A stretch of 64,000 nucleotides of DNA from Liolophura sinensis (taxonomy: Eukaryota; Mollusca; Polyplacophora; Chitonida; Chitonidae), in assembly GCF_032854445.1 (NCBI RefSeq), contig NC_088305.1, positions 23,779,400 to 23,843,399 on the forward strand, read 5' to 3'. The notes under the pieces are model-generated. The model did not search any database. It was not told the origin of the DNA and worked only from the letters and a program-made list of their open reading frames with translations. This document shows positions 35,791-48,295 of the stretch, piece by piece (position 1 is the stretch's first letter; each line of letters opens with the position of its first letter). Position numbers and translations under genes: made by a program.

Positions 35791-37182
35791 AGTCATTGGA
35801 GCAGACATTTTGATACTAGAATAGGGTTGATAGCCCGGGGCTCTCTAATGCATGCTGCCCACCTTTTCCCGTGCAAAGGCGACATAGACCCATGCTGAAT
35901 GGACTATTGTCCTCTTTCCCATGCCATCAGTAACAGGTCATCAGTATTCCCACAAAACGCTATCGGATAGTCTAATACCCCCGAATTACTCAATTCGTCA
36001 AGGAGTCCTCATTTACATTCAACCAACAGAAAAAAGAAAAAAAGAAAAAAAAAAAACAACTAAAAAACAACAAAAACACCGGGCAGGTTCGAAAATGACA
36101 TTTTGTAGTTGGCCTAAAATGCAAAATGTGCTGAAAGTGGTCGCCATCAGGTGTTTTAGATAGATTCTGCGTTGAATGTTATTTTGGCTTTATATTCATG
36201 AAGAATATTTTTGTTGAGGGGAAAATTGTTTCGGATTTTAATTTGTCAGTTGGTAAAATTTTCAGGCCAAATCCAGTAGTGATGATAGCTCTGCAGCCGA
36301 ATGTGTACCGGTAATCTATTAGATCACGCTTTTCAGTGAGATTTTGCGGGATTAAATGATTACCATCTGGCAACAATGGCTTGAACTCTAATCACGGCTA
36401 TACGCTGAAGGGCACAAACATCTGCTGCCCCACCCCTCACCCCTGCTTTCACCCTGTGCAATAGACTAAAAGTATCTGGCACTTAATAATAGGCCTATAT
36501 TCTAAACAATAACCAGCTAAGCTGCTAAGAAAGCTAAATATAGGGGTGATGTTGAATTTCAGCACAGTTCTGCTAATGAGGAATTTCAAACCGCGCGTGC
36601 AGGTTTCATTATAAAAGGTGCTATCACCTGATATCTTAAAAACAAACATCGGGGAAGATTGCGTTTTTTTTGGTTGTTGTTGTTGTTTTTGTCAACAGCT
36701 ACGTTCCGACGGGCATGCTAAGCGGTATATGTAAACATTAATAAAAGTTCACACACGTACTTATGTGTAATTACTTTATATGTAGACACAGTGTTGTAAT
36801 ACACCCACTTCGTGTTTGAATACCTAGTCATAAAAGCATAAATATCAACATCCTTTTGAAATACATCTGTTTAGGGTTTCATCGACAAAATCATCAGAAC
36901 ATAAAAATTAAATACGAAGCTGTAGAAAATACATAATTGCGTACTTGCATAAACTTATCACTAAAATAAAACATGAATATAAGTTTCAATTTTAAATACA
37001 TCATTACGCAAAGATTAACTGTCATCAAAGCATGGGTGACTCGTTGAATGTTATCTGTGCTATTCTGATTGAAGAAGAGACGTGTTTTATCAAATGTAAA
37101 TCGCAACCAAATGATTATAGCCATCACATTAAAACACATGCATCGCTTGTGTTAGCGTAAGAATAATTCAACCAAACCAAAA
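35791..37182. other. Intergenic, probably dispersed repeats
   Basis: 36027-36075 is an A-rich tract. The block 'cttttcccgtgcaaaggcga' near 35868 and the open minus-strand frame at 36179-36376 feel like parts of a dispersed element, but no second copy lies in this window to prove it. Confidence 0.3.
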
Positions 37183-37436
37183 CCCTGGCCGAGGTGTTTA
37201 GCGTGCCGGTGCGGCACAAAGATACAAGAGCCTCTCACCAATGCGGTCCAGCGCATGCTGGCTTCCTGTCCGGTTCTACGCGGGAAGGTCTGACAGCAAC
37301 CTGTGGATGGTCCTGACTTTCCTCCGGACTCTGCCCGGTTTCCTCTCACCCTAATGCTTTCCGCCGTCGAACAAGTGAAATATTCTTGAGTACGGCGTTA
37401 AACACCAATCGAATAAATAAATCAATAAATAAATCT
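37183..37436 (+). mobile_element. SINE family A
   Basis: Nearly complete but with a small deletion between the A and B boxes: 'ggccgaggtgtttagcgtgc', body 'ctggcttcctgtccggttc', 3' end 'gtacggcgttaaacaccaat' and an AAAT tail. Confidence 0.85.
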
Positions 37437-38164
37437 AATTTGTGGACTCAACGGTGACTTGCCATTTTGTGAGTAAAAAATGCTTAGGAGAACAATTTGT
37501 TTCAATAGCGGAGTACACTGGAGCATCACTCTGACAACAGACTTTCTGTACCAGATTAACAGATTAATTTTTAAGGGTATAATTGCAAATCGCTTACTGT
37601 TTTCCTCATACATATTGCTGGTTTTCTAAAACCCTGTAATCGTTGAAAACACAATTACATGACTTCTTGCAAACTTCGCACTTTTTACAGATGTAGAAAA
37701 ATATAGTCAACTAGAAAATAACCAAGGTTCCAATTCGTAGTGTTAAAAGTTGGGTTCATTTCTGTTTGAGTAGCTGTGGTATGGCTGTACTGATCTTGGG
37801 GGCCGCGGACGGGATGGGGGTAGGGTGGAGTTGGGAGGGGTTGGGGTTATAATGAGCTGTCTAGCGTTTTAGCTGGCAGCTACAGGGGGTATTCTTACCA
37901 AAGATCAGTTAGAAACACGCTGTCAACACGTGTGTGTAAACCCGCTAATTGCAATCGAGGCTGAGCTGTCCACCAATCTTATTCCTTTGTCTCATACGTT
38001 AAGATATAATATACATTCATGGTCTTTGAGTTTTAAACATGTTAATGTAATCAGATCAGTCATTTATACACCACTGATCATTCAAAATTAGACAGACTAA
38101 AATGAACGCAAAACAGGACAATCAAGCCAACTAGCATCACTACTGGTCAATTAGAATTAGACGT
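37437..38164. other. Intergenic, no gene recognised
   Basis: A G-rich tract at 37799-37846 is the only marked feature. Confidence 0.4.
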
Positions 38165-39345
38165 TAAATACAATAAGTGTAAGATAGCACAACCAAAACA
38201 ACTAACAATACAACTTGTCAATCCGAATTAGGCATTCTGGTGTACGATCTCACGGCCAAAACCAACTGCCAATACCAATGGCCAATTCGAATTAGGGATT
38301 CTGGTGTACAATATCACGCCCAAAACCAACTGCCAATGCCAATGGCCAATTCGAATTAGGGATTCTGGTGTACAATATCACGACCAAAACCAACTGCCAA
38401 TAGCACGCGTCAATCCGAATTAGGCATTCTGGTGTAGGATATCACGACCAAAACCAACTGCCAATACCACTGGCCAAGCCGAATTAGGGATTCTGGTGTA
38501 CAATATCACGACCAAAACCAACTGCCAATACCACTGGCCAAGCCGAATTAGGGATTCTGGTGTACAATATCACGACCAAAACCAACTGCCAATAGCACGC
38601 GTCAATCCGAATTAGGCATTCTGGTGTAGGATATCACGACCAAAACCAACTGTCAATACCACTGGCCAAGCCGAATTAGGGATTCTGGTGTACAATATCA
38701 CGACCAAAACCAACTGCCAATACCACTGGCCAAGCCGAATTAGGGATTCTGGTGTACGATCTCATGGCCAAAACCAACTGCCAATACCACTGGCCAAGCC
38801 GAATTAGGGATTCTGGTGTACGATCTTACGGCCAAAACCAACTGCCAATACCAATGGCCAATTCGAATTAGGGATTCTGGTGTACGATCTCACGGCCAAA
38901 ACCAACTGTCAATACCAATGGCCAGTTCGAATTAGGGATTCTGGTGTACAATATCACGACCAAAACCAACTGTCAATACCACTGGCCAAGCCGAATTAGG
39001 GATTCTGGTGTACGATCTCACGGCCAAAACCAACTGCCAATACCAATGGCCAATTCGAATTAGGGATTCTGGTGTACAATATCACGACCAAAACCAACTG
39101 CCAATGCCAATGGCCAATTCGAATTAGGGATTCTGGTATACAATATCACGACCAAAACCAACTGCTAATACCACTGTCCAATCCGAATTAGTATCTGGTG
39201 TACAATATCACGACCAAAACCAACTGCCAATACCACTGGTCAATCCAAATTTGGTGTACTATAATCAGTGTACAATATCACGACCAAACCCAACTATCAA
39301 TACCACTGGCCAACCAGAATAAAACGCCAAATGTAATAAGTGTAC
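38165..39345 (+). repeat. 64-bp satellite with 192-bp higher-order unit
   Basis: About 17 copies of a 64-bp unit built on 'aaccaactgccaatacca', 'gaattagggattctggtgta' and 'caatatcacgaccaa'. In the middle a variant with 'tagcacgcgtcaatccg' recurs at 38401 and 38593, exactly three units apart, with two 'ccactggccaagccg' units between. This shows amplification of a trimer. The left and right ends are diverged. Confidence 0.92.
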
Positions 39346-39424
39346 AATGGCGTGACTAAAACAAACCCCAAACCATTGGTCAACTAGAATAGGCGCTCTG
39401 CAATAAGTTTAAAATGGCAAAACT

Positions 39425-39650
39425 CTCGCTGACTCAGTAGTATAAAATGTAGCTCTTGTCCAAACCGATCGACCCCTAACCATGCAATGAGGTCACAGGT
39501 TCAAAACCTGCTTTGGCTAAGATTTATCGGCACTCTGGTGAAAGGCAACCAGGTTTAAACTACCCATAAACCGGACAGTGTTTCGTATACAGAACAAGGG
39601 TCTGGTTGTTAAAGACATCTGCAAATATACACACATTGAAAATAAACATT
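39425..39650 (+). mobile_element. tRNA-derived SINE, family D
   Basis: A-box-like 'ctgactcagtagta' and B box 'caggttcaaaacctg' are followed by a body unrelated to families A-C (gaaaggcaaccaggtttaaa) and an A-rich end near 39640. Confidence 0.55.
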
Positions 39651-40554
39651 CTTTCTTTTTGGGCTTTTGTCTACTTTTATAAAGGTGTTAGTAGTTAAGA
39701 AATCAAATAACAAGTTCGCCATATTCTTTTAGATTTGTACTAGTTGGTGGCCTTATTTTCCCCTTTGTGCTCTGGTATTGTTGTTATCACACACGTTGTT
39801 CAAAGACATAAACAACAACACACATTCCGTGGATTATCCATAATACTTTATTACTACCTGTAAAGGAATAGATCAAGCTCATGTTTTGCCACCAACGTAT
39901 TCATTATTGTTTATACCCTATGTAATTATGTGGTAACTAAACATTAACTACTTAGACTCTCGTCGCTATTCACAACTGAAAGGCCACGTTACCTGACAAC
40001 TCCCCTGAACACGTTAGTTTTCGTTTCTTTGATGTCTTCGGCAGAGCGGAATAATTATGGGGTGTTGAAATGGCCACACAATGGTTTCCTATACAAAACT
40101 GCGGGACACGAGCAAACATTGTTATTAGTTGATGGGTGGTGATAATCGTAAACTATCGGCACGGTAAGTGTTTATGTTCAGTTAATTAAACAGATGTTCT
40201 TATTCTCTTTTCAGTAAGAAGGTTTGATTTCTAATCTGGTCAATTAGCTTATTACCCGGACAGGTGCACGACACCAGGGTAAGATAGGTACCCCCCTCCT
40301 TCCTCCCAACCCACACCCCGTGGCCTTTTCGTCATCCACCCACAAGCCACACAATAGCTGCTATAGCCGACACAACAGCAAGGCCGCAAAGGTCACCTTT
40401 GCAGGAAACACAACACACCCTGAGACGCTGTGCAGGTTCTTCTCTTTAAAAACCGAAGTGTGGCGAGTGTCGGCTAGCACAAGTTGTCTTATCGGTCGTG
40501 TGTTTGGACGTCCTCTCGTATCCACTGCATCCAAATGACGATTTGCACACGGTG
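39651..40554. other. Upstream flank of the BTB gene
   Basis: No exon recognised. The open frame at 40320-40538 gives a product with no known motif. Confidence 0.4.
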
Positions 40555-40560
40555 TATAAA
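40555..40560 (+). promoter_or_regulatory. Candidate TATA box of the BTB gene
   Basis: TATAAA in a GC-richer stretch, 210 bases before the ATG at 40770. Initiation near 40587 would give a leader of about 180 bases. No other support. Confidence 0.35.
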
Positions 40561-40769
40561 CAGTACAGGCCTACAACTGCGAGCCAGTTCAATGACTGCC
40601 GTTTTCCGAGAAGTGTATTGGCATATGGTGTGTATCTACGGGATATAACAGAAAGCGGGTTCAGCAGCGGCCGCCATTATCCACCAAGAGACTTTGCGTG
40701 GACCAGGAGAAACACAGTACGACAGTCTTCTTGGGCTGAGTGAAATAAGGATAACCTAAGTGTCAGTGA

Positions 40770-43700
40770 ATGAGAATTGAACTTCAAGAAAAGCTATCTA
40801 ACTACATCACATCAAATTCTATGGCTATGGACATGGAAATGAGCCAATGTTCATCCCTGTTTCCATGGGTAATGGACGGCGACTACAATGTGTCACGTGA
40901 CATATCGAGAGGTAAGCTATATCATTCTGGTTAGTTAGGTCCGGGCAATATAAATTTAATCTATTGTGATCTCCCCTGATTAAAGTTTTACTTTTAAACA
41001 TTTTGAATTAAACTTTTTTTTTTGAAAATAAAGAATTCAGATTGTATATATAACAGTCCCATGGTTATTTTATAAAAGGGTAGATATCATTAGATCACAA
41101 TCTCAGTCATTCGTAAGACTAAATTTTTATTTTTCAAAAGAATCGAAATAAATACTGGGGCACTGGAGAGCGAGTTCAGTGCATTGTGTTATGTTTTGAA
41201 CTCTGTCCAGTTCCTGTTTCTAAATAGCTAGTGCTGTCTAAGTATTGTTGTGAAGCTCTTCGGACTGCGTAGAAAAATAAACGATTTGAGGTGGACCAAG
41301 ATGGTTAAAATGTTTCAGCAGTATTCAGTTATACTCCTATACACAAAAGATAATATTAAACCGCAAACCTCTGCAGATAATAATAAATCTAATATAAATC
41401 TAATATATACATCCATGAAATTTAGTGATCAGTATTTTAGACGAAACAATGTGATATTAGACTCTTACCTTGCTGTTAGTTATACTATAAGGCAGCGGAA
41501 AAGCATGAGTCGGCGCCGTTTCTCTCGAACCGGATCATTTATACGCTTTATTATCCGAATCTGATGGAAAACAATTAAAACATTTCCAAATAAGCCAAAA
41601 ATAAGACAAATAAATGGTTTAATTAATTAAACATTTTATTTTACTATTGTCATCTCAGGTTCTACATTAGATCCGTCTGTGACGTTTTGCAAGGACTGCA
41701 AGTGCAATCCCGTAATCAACGGCACGCTGAACCGAACTGCAGACGGCCAGGAATCAAGCTTTCTCTGTGATGAATTCGAAATGCAAACCAGCCCAGCCCT
41801 GAGCGAAGACCTCTGTCGCATTACTGAAAGCCCGGAACTATGTGACGTACAATTTATGGTCGGCCCTGACCGAGTGCCCTTGTTTGGCGTGAAGGCTATC
41901 ATCGCTGTTCGAAACAGGTTAGTTTACAGTACATTTACTTGACTAATGGTTAGAGCTTCCGCCTCAAGACGGGTAATCCTGACTGGTATAAAATGCCCAG
42001 TAGGAGAGAATATTTCAAAAACAGTTTATTCAGCGTGCAGCACGTGACAGAGAGTTTGTTAATCAGTTCGGCAGCAGGTTATCAGTTCTGTAAAATGCAG
42101 ACACACAGTATATCAGAGCAGTGATACGAAATTAAATCAAATGTACATCGCACCTGTGCTATGTAATAAGTATATAAGTCAAATAATAGTAAATTAGACC
42201 CAGACAACTGTGTACGTAAATAAACAGCGAAATTTCTCCATCATATTACATTAAATAACATGCACGCACACACACACTACTTTAATTATCTCGCAAATCT
42301 TGTGAAGGTATGTATCATGAAGATCTTCCCCTAAAACAGCCATTCAACCTTTCTAGTATACAACGGAAAGTAACAAATTACGTGTAGATCAAATTCGATT
42401 AATCCAATAAAATATCAGTTCAGGGGGAACAACTCTTACATGATACAATCAAAGCACGTTACTCAACATTATGCTACAACTGCGCTATTTTATCATTTAA
42501 ATCACTCTACTACCCCAGTCATTTAAGGAATACGCTTAGCCAAGTTAAAGAATTGCACAATAATAAATGTATTACCACATTCTGTGAACTTCTCAGTCAA
42601 AAACTCAATGAAAATATCTCCTATTTATGATACAAAACGTATCTAGACAAACATTTAACTCTAGAAACCACAATGCGCTCATTATTCTGTCTAAAACAAC
42701 AACGAACGCTGCTGTGGAAATATAATAAATTAGCAGATTTACTGAATGAAAAATGTGCGTATAATTCATTGACTTTACACAAAATAAAATAAAAATCTAA
42801 ATTACCTGAAGAGTAAATCTCCTAGCATTTACTGTACAAAATTTACAAGTTTCTCACAGTGCAGCAGGGCGTGCAGTCTGCAATATTGATCAGTGCGCAG
42901 CGAGGGGTCGCGATCGCGCAAAGGAAAGTAACTGAAGCACTGGGATCAAACCCGGGTCGAGTCATACCACATAAAAATGGTATACCTGTTGCTGCATCGC
43001 TTGGCGCTCAGCACTGACAGGTTAGAGCCAGGAAACAGGACTGGTTGGCCCTGTGTCAGTATAATATGCCTGGGTGGGGTATCATGTCTGGTGTCTTCGG
43101 CATGACACTTCAGTGGCGGCAGCACTTTAGCAACATGGACTCGCCGTGTCACAAGAAGATACAATATATGTTAAACCTAAAGCATTGATTCATTCATTGA
43201 GTTTATTTATTCGTCAGGGACACGAGTGTTAACGATATGATTTGAGAGGTGGGCCATCCGGAAGCGTTTGTACCATGTTCATCTCCCAAATAGGCCTTAT
43301 AAGCCTATTTAGTAACTATGTTCAGATTATACAAATACATTTTTTGTCGTTCATTTTAGCGTTTAGTCAGTAGTTTCTAAATAACAAAAGTCTGAGCAAA
43401 ATCTATTTGGGACGCGGAAGGTTTATGGGAATGAGAAGAGGGCATCTCGCCAGACAGCACCAGAAATTAACTAAATCTTATAAAATAAATTAAATCTGCT
43501 AATTTTCTTTTTCCGAATTTATTTACTGAAGAATTTAAATTTTACTACGTCGTCTTTCTAGCATACAAAAGATGTTTTTCTGTTTTCTTTAATAAAGCCT
43601 TGAACTTAATAAAACGCCGTATTCAAACCCGCGGTCCTTTCTCTGACGTCCGGTTTTAACGAGATGTTGTATTGGGCATTCTCATCTGACACACAATTTC

Positions 43701-46700
43701 ATCTTAGATGGGAGCAGTGCTCCCGAGTGTGTTGGATGTGATGCTCAATACGGCATCAAACATATCTTGGTTGACTGTGTAGACTTGCTCATGTTCGGCA
43801 AAGGTTCTACACAGTCACCTCTATATATGATTTATTTGACAGAATCGCTGGCGATGATGTCATAAATTATTTGAAGGCCATTGGCCTATATCATAAAATA
43901 TAAATTTTAATTGTCATAAATATCTATAGATAAACAGTTATATACATATATTTATACATGTACTATAACCCTGGTTTTCGAGTTTTAAATCTAATTTTTC
44001 TTTTATACGATTTTAAACATGTCTGTACTTTTTGTTTTACTTTTGGTGTTCATATTATCATATCGAAAACCTTAACCGTCTCACTTTTCACCTTGTTCTC
44101 GCCACGATATGGCTGAAATATTGCCGATGTGGCGTTAAGCCATAATCATTCATTCATTCATTCTCTGACATCCGCGATATTAGGTCAGCACTACTATCAC
44201 CTTAGGAACCACAAAATTGAAGCATAAATTCCATCGACAGACAAATGGCTAGATCAGCCTCAGCGGTGCTTAGATTTATTTCCCCTTTTATCAGAACTGA
44301 GCGTGAATCTAGTTGTACAACAATCCTATTGTAATTTTGTAAACATTTAATAAGATCACCAGCACAAGTTCACTCCAGACGCGACGACCTGAACCAGAAA
44401 TACCCAGACCGTGCATCTGTAGGCTATTTGAACAGGGTAGCTAGAGTTCCTTGTAAATAATATAGTAGACCTACTGTGTAAACAGTTCAAGCAGTGGAAG
44501 AGATATTCTTGTAGTATGTCCAAATTCCGAGAAAGCTATTTACCACTTGTGCCTGCATTGACGAAGTTAACAACTTTTATCTGCCATTTTTATCTTATCA
44601 GTAAATTCTCTGTCAGAGGCTGGGGTTGAACCTGTACCCCTTGTGACCTTGTGATTGGCCCGTTCCCTTTATGATATTAAGATATTACGGGTTCCCTTTT
44701 TTAGTTTAAAGGGCTAGGCCATCGCTGTTTTGTAATGTTAAAGGACCTGGTACGGTAAGGCAGAGAATCGGCTCCCAGAGAGGTACGGTAAAAAAGTGCA
44801 AATTTCAAAATCCCAGGAGAATTGTGCAAATGTCGGAATCAAAAGAATAAAACTCGGGGTAAAAGAGATGGCTGCTTAGTAATAACCTGCCAAAATTGCA
44901 CTCTAGATCAAAAACACCAGTTTTTTCGTCCAAACGAGGCACTGTGTTTTTAATTTACCGGATGAAGATCAACGTTAACCAGAAAAAAATCTTTACTGAA
45001 AACTTCATATGTGTATTTCTATGTACTGTCAGAGTTTCGTTTTGGTTAACGTTTGTCTTTAGGTGTAAAACATAATCTTTATCTTGTGAAGAGCTTTGTC
45101 ATATTTTAACAAGTTTAAAGTCTGTATTTCTAGTATGGTCTATCAGGCGTCCACTAACGAAGTCGCTGCGGAGAATGAAGGTAAAAACAGTCTTGCATTA
45201 AATAATTGTGATCAAAAATTAGAATAGATAAGCTATGGTATTACGTAACATTGGAATTGGTTGAAAGCAAAAGTGGTTGTCTAGCTATCATTAACATTAA
45301 TATGTTATGCGTATAGGAAGTATAAAGTTACATTTCTTATATATTTATTTAACTTACAGAGTTAGAGCCACATTTGTAATGCAGTCAGTTTCATAACTCT
45401 ACAGTATCTATAATGCAAAAAAATCAAAAAAAAAAAAAAAAAAAAAGAAGAAAAACCAAGATATTTCAGTGTGACTCTCACCGACTAAAATTTTTCGAAT
45501 TTATGACCTATACATCACTTCTTTGCATGTTTGGAGCTTTATAAGCCGCATGCTTGTCATATAACAGGAAAAGACGAGTAAAACAGAACTAAAAAAAAAA
45601 GAAGTAGCCTTACGCAGTTGTGAGTAACTGTCACTCACAGCTATAGTCAGTTTCGCTCCTCGAGGTCCACAGGTTCTAACCCTGGCGCCGATTTCCCGCC
45701 TTACCATACCAGGTCCTTTCTCAGTATTGCTTAGTGCTAAGATGTCAAACTTGCTATTGCTTTCGTTTTTAGATTGTTACATCAGATGATTGAACAGCAG
45801 GTAACTACCCGCAGAAATAGTAGCAAAATGGAATGGTTTATCAGGAAGCTAGGAAGCATGAAGAGATCAACGCGAAAATCTCGAACCGGGAGAATTACCC
45901 CGACGTATCACGTAGTTGAGGTGACAGAATTTGAAACCGAAATTTTCCAACCTTTATTATCTTATATTCACTGCGGGACAGGCAAAATAACCCTCAGAAA
46001 TGTGATTGGTGAGTAGATTTATATGTAATAGCTTCCCTTTGTCAACACGAACCCAAAAGCTGTATCTATAACTGTATGTATGGCTAGATGTATGTGAAAT
46101 ATTCGATGAGGTGCTGTGAGCTTAAGGATTCCGACGCCAATAGAGGTTAGGAGTAAAACGATGCGTCGCAAAAATGACCTTTTGACAACATCCGTCAAAA
46201 GTTGTCATGATTTTAAGTCCAGGGGTCGAGTCCACAAAGATATTTCTGACATTAGTCAAAGTTGAAAACGTTGTCACAATACTAACACATTTGCCTTAAG
46301 ATAATTTTAATGAGGTAGTCCAAATTTTAATTTAGAGGGCTCAAAAATAAGCTCTAAAATCATAAAGCTTTGTGAAATCCGCACCTGATGTTCATTAAAT
46401 CAATAAGATTATACTTATTTATTTATTTGATTAGTGTTTTACGCCGCACTCAAGAATATTTCATTTTTATGACGGCGGGCAGCATTATGGTGGGAGTAAA
46501 CCTGCCAGAGCACTCGTGGCGGGGGGGGGGGGGGGGGGGGAAGGCCACGACCATCTACAGCTTGTTGGAAGACCTTCCCACGAAGGACCGAAAAAGAAGC
46601 CAGCATCAGTTGGACTTGAAAACTCACAGCGAAAGCATTGATGGGAGGCTCCAAAGTCATTGCACCCAAGAAGATTAATAAGCTAAATAAATCCGACGTG

Positions 46701-48295
46701 TCACAGTATAGAATACACAGCTTAACATCATAAATAATCATTAAATCACCCATATACATTTTGCTTCAGGTTTACTAAATGCAGCCGAGACATACAACGT
46801 CCCTGACCTGCGCACATTATGTATCCGATTTGTGGAGAGCTCTCTCCGACTTAGCACAGTGCTGAAAATCCTGAAATATTCAGAACCGTTTGGAAACAGG
46901 AGAGTGACGAAGATCATCATCAATAAGGTACCATTTTTGTGCAACTCAGTATCCACATCAGTTCTACATGTATACCTGGTTCACACAGCGGACAGAATGA
47001 AACGAAATGCACATCCGTTATTTTTATTTATTTAGTTAGTTAGTATTTATTCATTTCATTGGTCTTTAGCAGGCTAGCAGGCCTTCTGACTTACGGCCGG
47101 AGAGGAGGCCAGCATGAACTGGACTTGAACTCACGGCGACCGCATTGGTGAAAGGCCCCTGGGTCATTGCGCCATGCTAGCACGCTAACCACCTGGGTCA
47201 CGGAGGCACCACCTTCTAAAACCTATATAAAGTTGTATATATTTGTAGACTATTCCAACGAATTAGAATCTGAACTATTTATATGAGAGGGGTCTCCTCG
47301 GCTCAGCTGGTTAGCGCGCTAGAGCAGCGTAATGACTCAGGAGTTTGTCACCAATGCTGTCGCCGTGAGTTTAAGTCCAAATCATGGTGGCTTCCTCTCC
47401 GGCCGTAAGTGAGAAGGTCTGCTAGCAGCCTGCCTATGGTCGTGGGTTTCACCCGGGTAGAGAGCCCGCTTTCTTCCCAACATAATGCCGGCCGCCGTCG
47501 TATAAGTGAAATATTATTGAGTACGACGTAAATCGCCAAACAAATAAATATGTAAATACTGTTAAATAAATGAATTGAAATTGTGTTCAAATTCGACTCT
47601 CGCTGGTTCAGTTTGTCAGATACTCGACAAGTTGTGTGCTTTCATTTTTGCCGACATCTGCCACTCATAAATCGAATGGAAATGTTGCTATGTATCATCA
47701 ATCAACTAAATAAATAAACGCACAATAAATAAATAAATCAATATTTTTCTTGCTCTTTCAGACAGTTGACTTCATTGCTGACAGAGCAGCCGATATATTT
47801 CTCTTGGAGGAATTCGTCACATTGTCTAAGCTAAACATTGCTTTAATTTTCTCACGCTGTGACCTGAAAGCCTTGGAGTCCGAGAAATGGGACGCCGCAC
47901 TGCGCTGGAGCAAACGACATAGTCATAAGAAAGGAAATCGTTACCTTCGAAGAACAATGAAGATGTTCTGTCGACGTATTGAATTTGAAAACATTCCGCT
48001 GACGAAACTTCTTACCGAAGTTCAGCCATTGGCTGTTTTATCCGACGACGTCATTAAAATACTCGTCCAGCAGCATCGACTAAATCGGCATGTGATTGGT
48101 GGAGATAGTCCGGCACCAATGAAGCCGCCACGCACACGTTTTGCCGCGCAATCATCGCAAAATCTCGGTGTGTCTGTTTTAGGAAAACGTTTGCTGGAAA
48201 GCCGCTTAGATGTATGGCCACAACCTGCTTCTAGTACACCCAAGAAGATACTACTGTCAAATGAAAAATTGGACTCGTATGCATCCTTGAAGTAA
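40770..48295 (+). CDS. BTB/POZ-BACK domain protein, serine-enriched-protein-like
   Basis: Five coding exons, 40770-40911, 41659-41917, 45773-46008, 46770-46927 and 47762-48295, join through GT-AG sites in matching phase to 442 residues. The N-terminal about 95 residues are Cys-bearing (CKDCKC at 58-63) and unassigned. The BTB fold starts near 'LCDVQFMVGPDRVPLFGVKA' and is interrupted by a basic Ser/Arg-rich insertion (about residues 140-170, with KRSTRKSRTGR). It resumes at 'VTEFETEIFQPLLSYIHCG' and ends near 235. A BACK-like helical region follows ('FVTLSKLNIALIFSRCDL', 'WDAALRWSKRH'), then a Ser/Pro-rich tail. This split BTB recalls the insect serine-enriched protein (gprs) group. Such proteins often act as cullin-3 adaptors, but no substrate can be inferred. 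Intron 2 is 3.9 kb and full of transposons. The assignment to BTB-BACK is firm; the subgroup is tentative. Confidence 0.85.
41918..42934 (+). other. BTB gene intron 2, proximal part
   Basis: AT-rich intron with no recognisable exon or repeat. Confidence 0.5.
42935..43198 (+). mobile_element. SINE B-related element (B2 variant) in BTB intron 2
   Basis: B-box-like 'cccgggtcgagtcat', 'gcttggcgctcagcactgac', 'tcatgtctggtgtcttcggc' and the 3' end 'gttaaacctaaagcattgat' followed by 'tcattcattg'. Shares its architecture with 56895-57155 and, in reverse, with 52417-52625. Confidence 0.7.
43199..44095 (+). other. BTB gene intron 2, middle part
   Basis: No exon or clear repeat apart from AT-rich sequence. 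Confidence 0.4.
44096..44163 (+). mobile_element. Tail of another molluscan-type SINE
   Basis: 'ctcgccacgatatggctgaa', 'atattgccgatgtggcgtta', then (cattcatt)n. This conserved SINE end is familiar from molluscan sequences. The head could not be found upstream. Confidence 0.5.
44555..44665 (-). mobile_element. SINE family C head (BTB intron 2)
   Basis: On the minus strand 'caggttcaaccccagcctct' and 'gacagagaatttactgat' match the B box and adjacent body of 925-1215. Confidence 0.5.
44740..45719. mobile_element. Non-autonomous element with about 36-bp terminal inverted repeats
   Basis: 44740-44775 (aaaggacctggtacggtaag ...) and 45683-45719 are reverse complements with about 30 of the first 35 aligned positions (from 44741) identical. 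The intervening 900 bases hold no transposase frame, so a MITE-like DNA element is the simplest reading. No target-site duplication is evident. A B-box-like 'caggttctaaccctgg' lies just inside the right end. Confidence 0.55.
46416..46685 (-). mobile_element. SINE family A with a G20 run (BTB intron 3)
   Basis: Reverse orientation from the (TTTA)n tail through 'acgccgcactcaagaatatt' and 'cagcattatggtgggag' to the tRNA-like part, which is diverged. A run of 20 G at 46521-46540 interrupts the body where other copies have 'cagagccc.gggg'. Confidence 0.8.
47020..47212 (-). mobile_element. SINE family A, internally deleted (BTB intron 4)
   Basis: The tail region 'tatttattcatttcattggt' jumps to 'acggccggagaggaggccag' and continues to the head 'ctaaccacctgggtcacgga'. 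The middle third is missing. Confidence 0.75.
47287..47550 (+). mobile_element. SINE family A (BTB intron 4)
   Basis: Full-length copy with the head 'ctcggctcagctggttagcg' and 3' end 'aagtgaaatattattgagta'. It lies in opposite orientation to the copy at 47020-47212, so the two form an inverted pair less than 100 bases apart. Confidence 0.85.

Noticed and set aside
40320-40743. Overlapping plus frames upstream of the BTB start
   Set aside because: They precede or span the proposed promoter and leader, show no motif, and are not needed for a complete BTB protein.
45136-45180. Possible extra BTB exon between an acceptor (tatttctag) and a donor (GAAG|gtaaaa)
   Set aside because: Entering in phase 2 it leaves in phase 1, which does not fit the next exon. 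It also lies inside the inverted-repeat element, and direct joining of exons 2 and 3 gives a sensible BTB.
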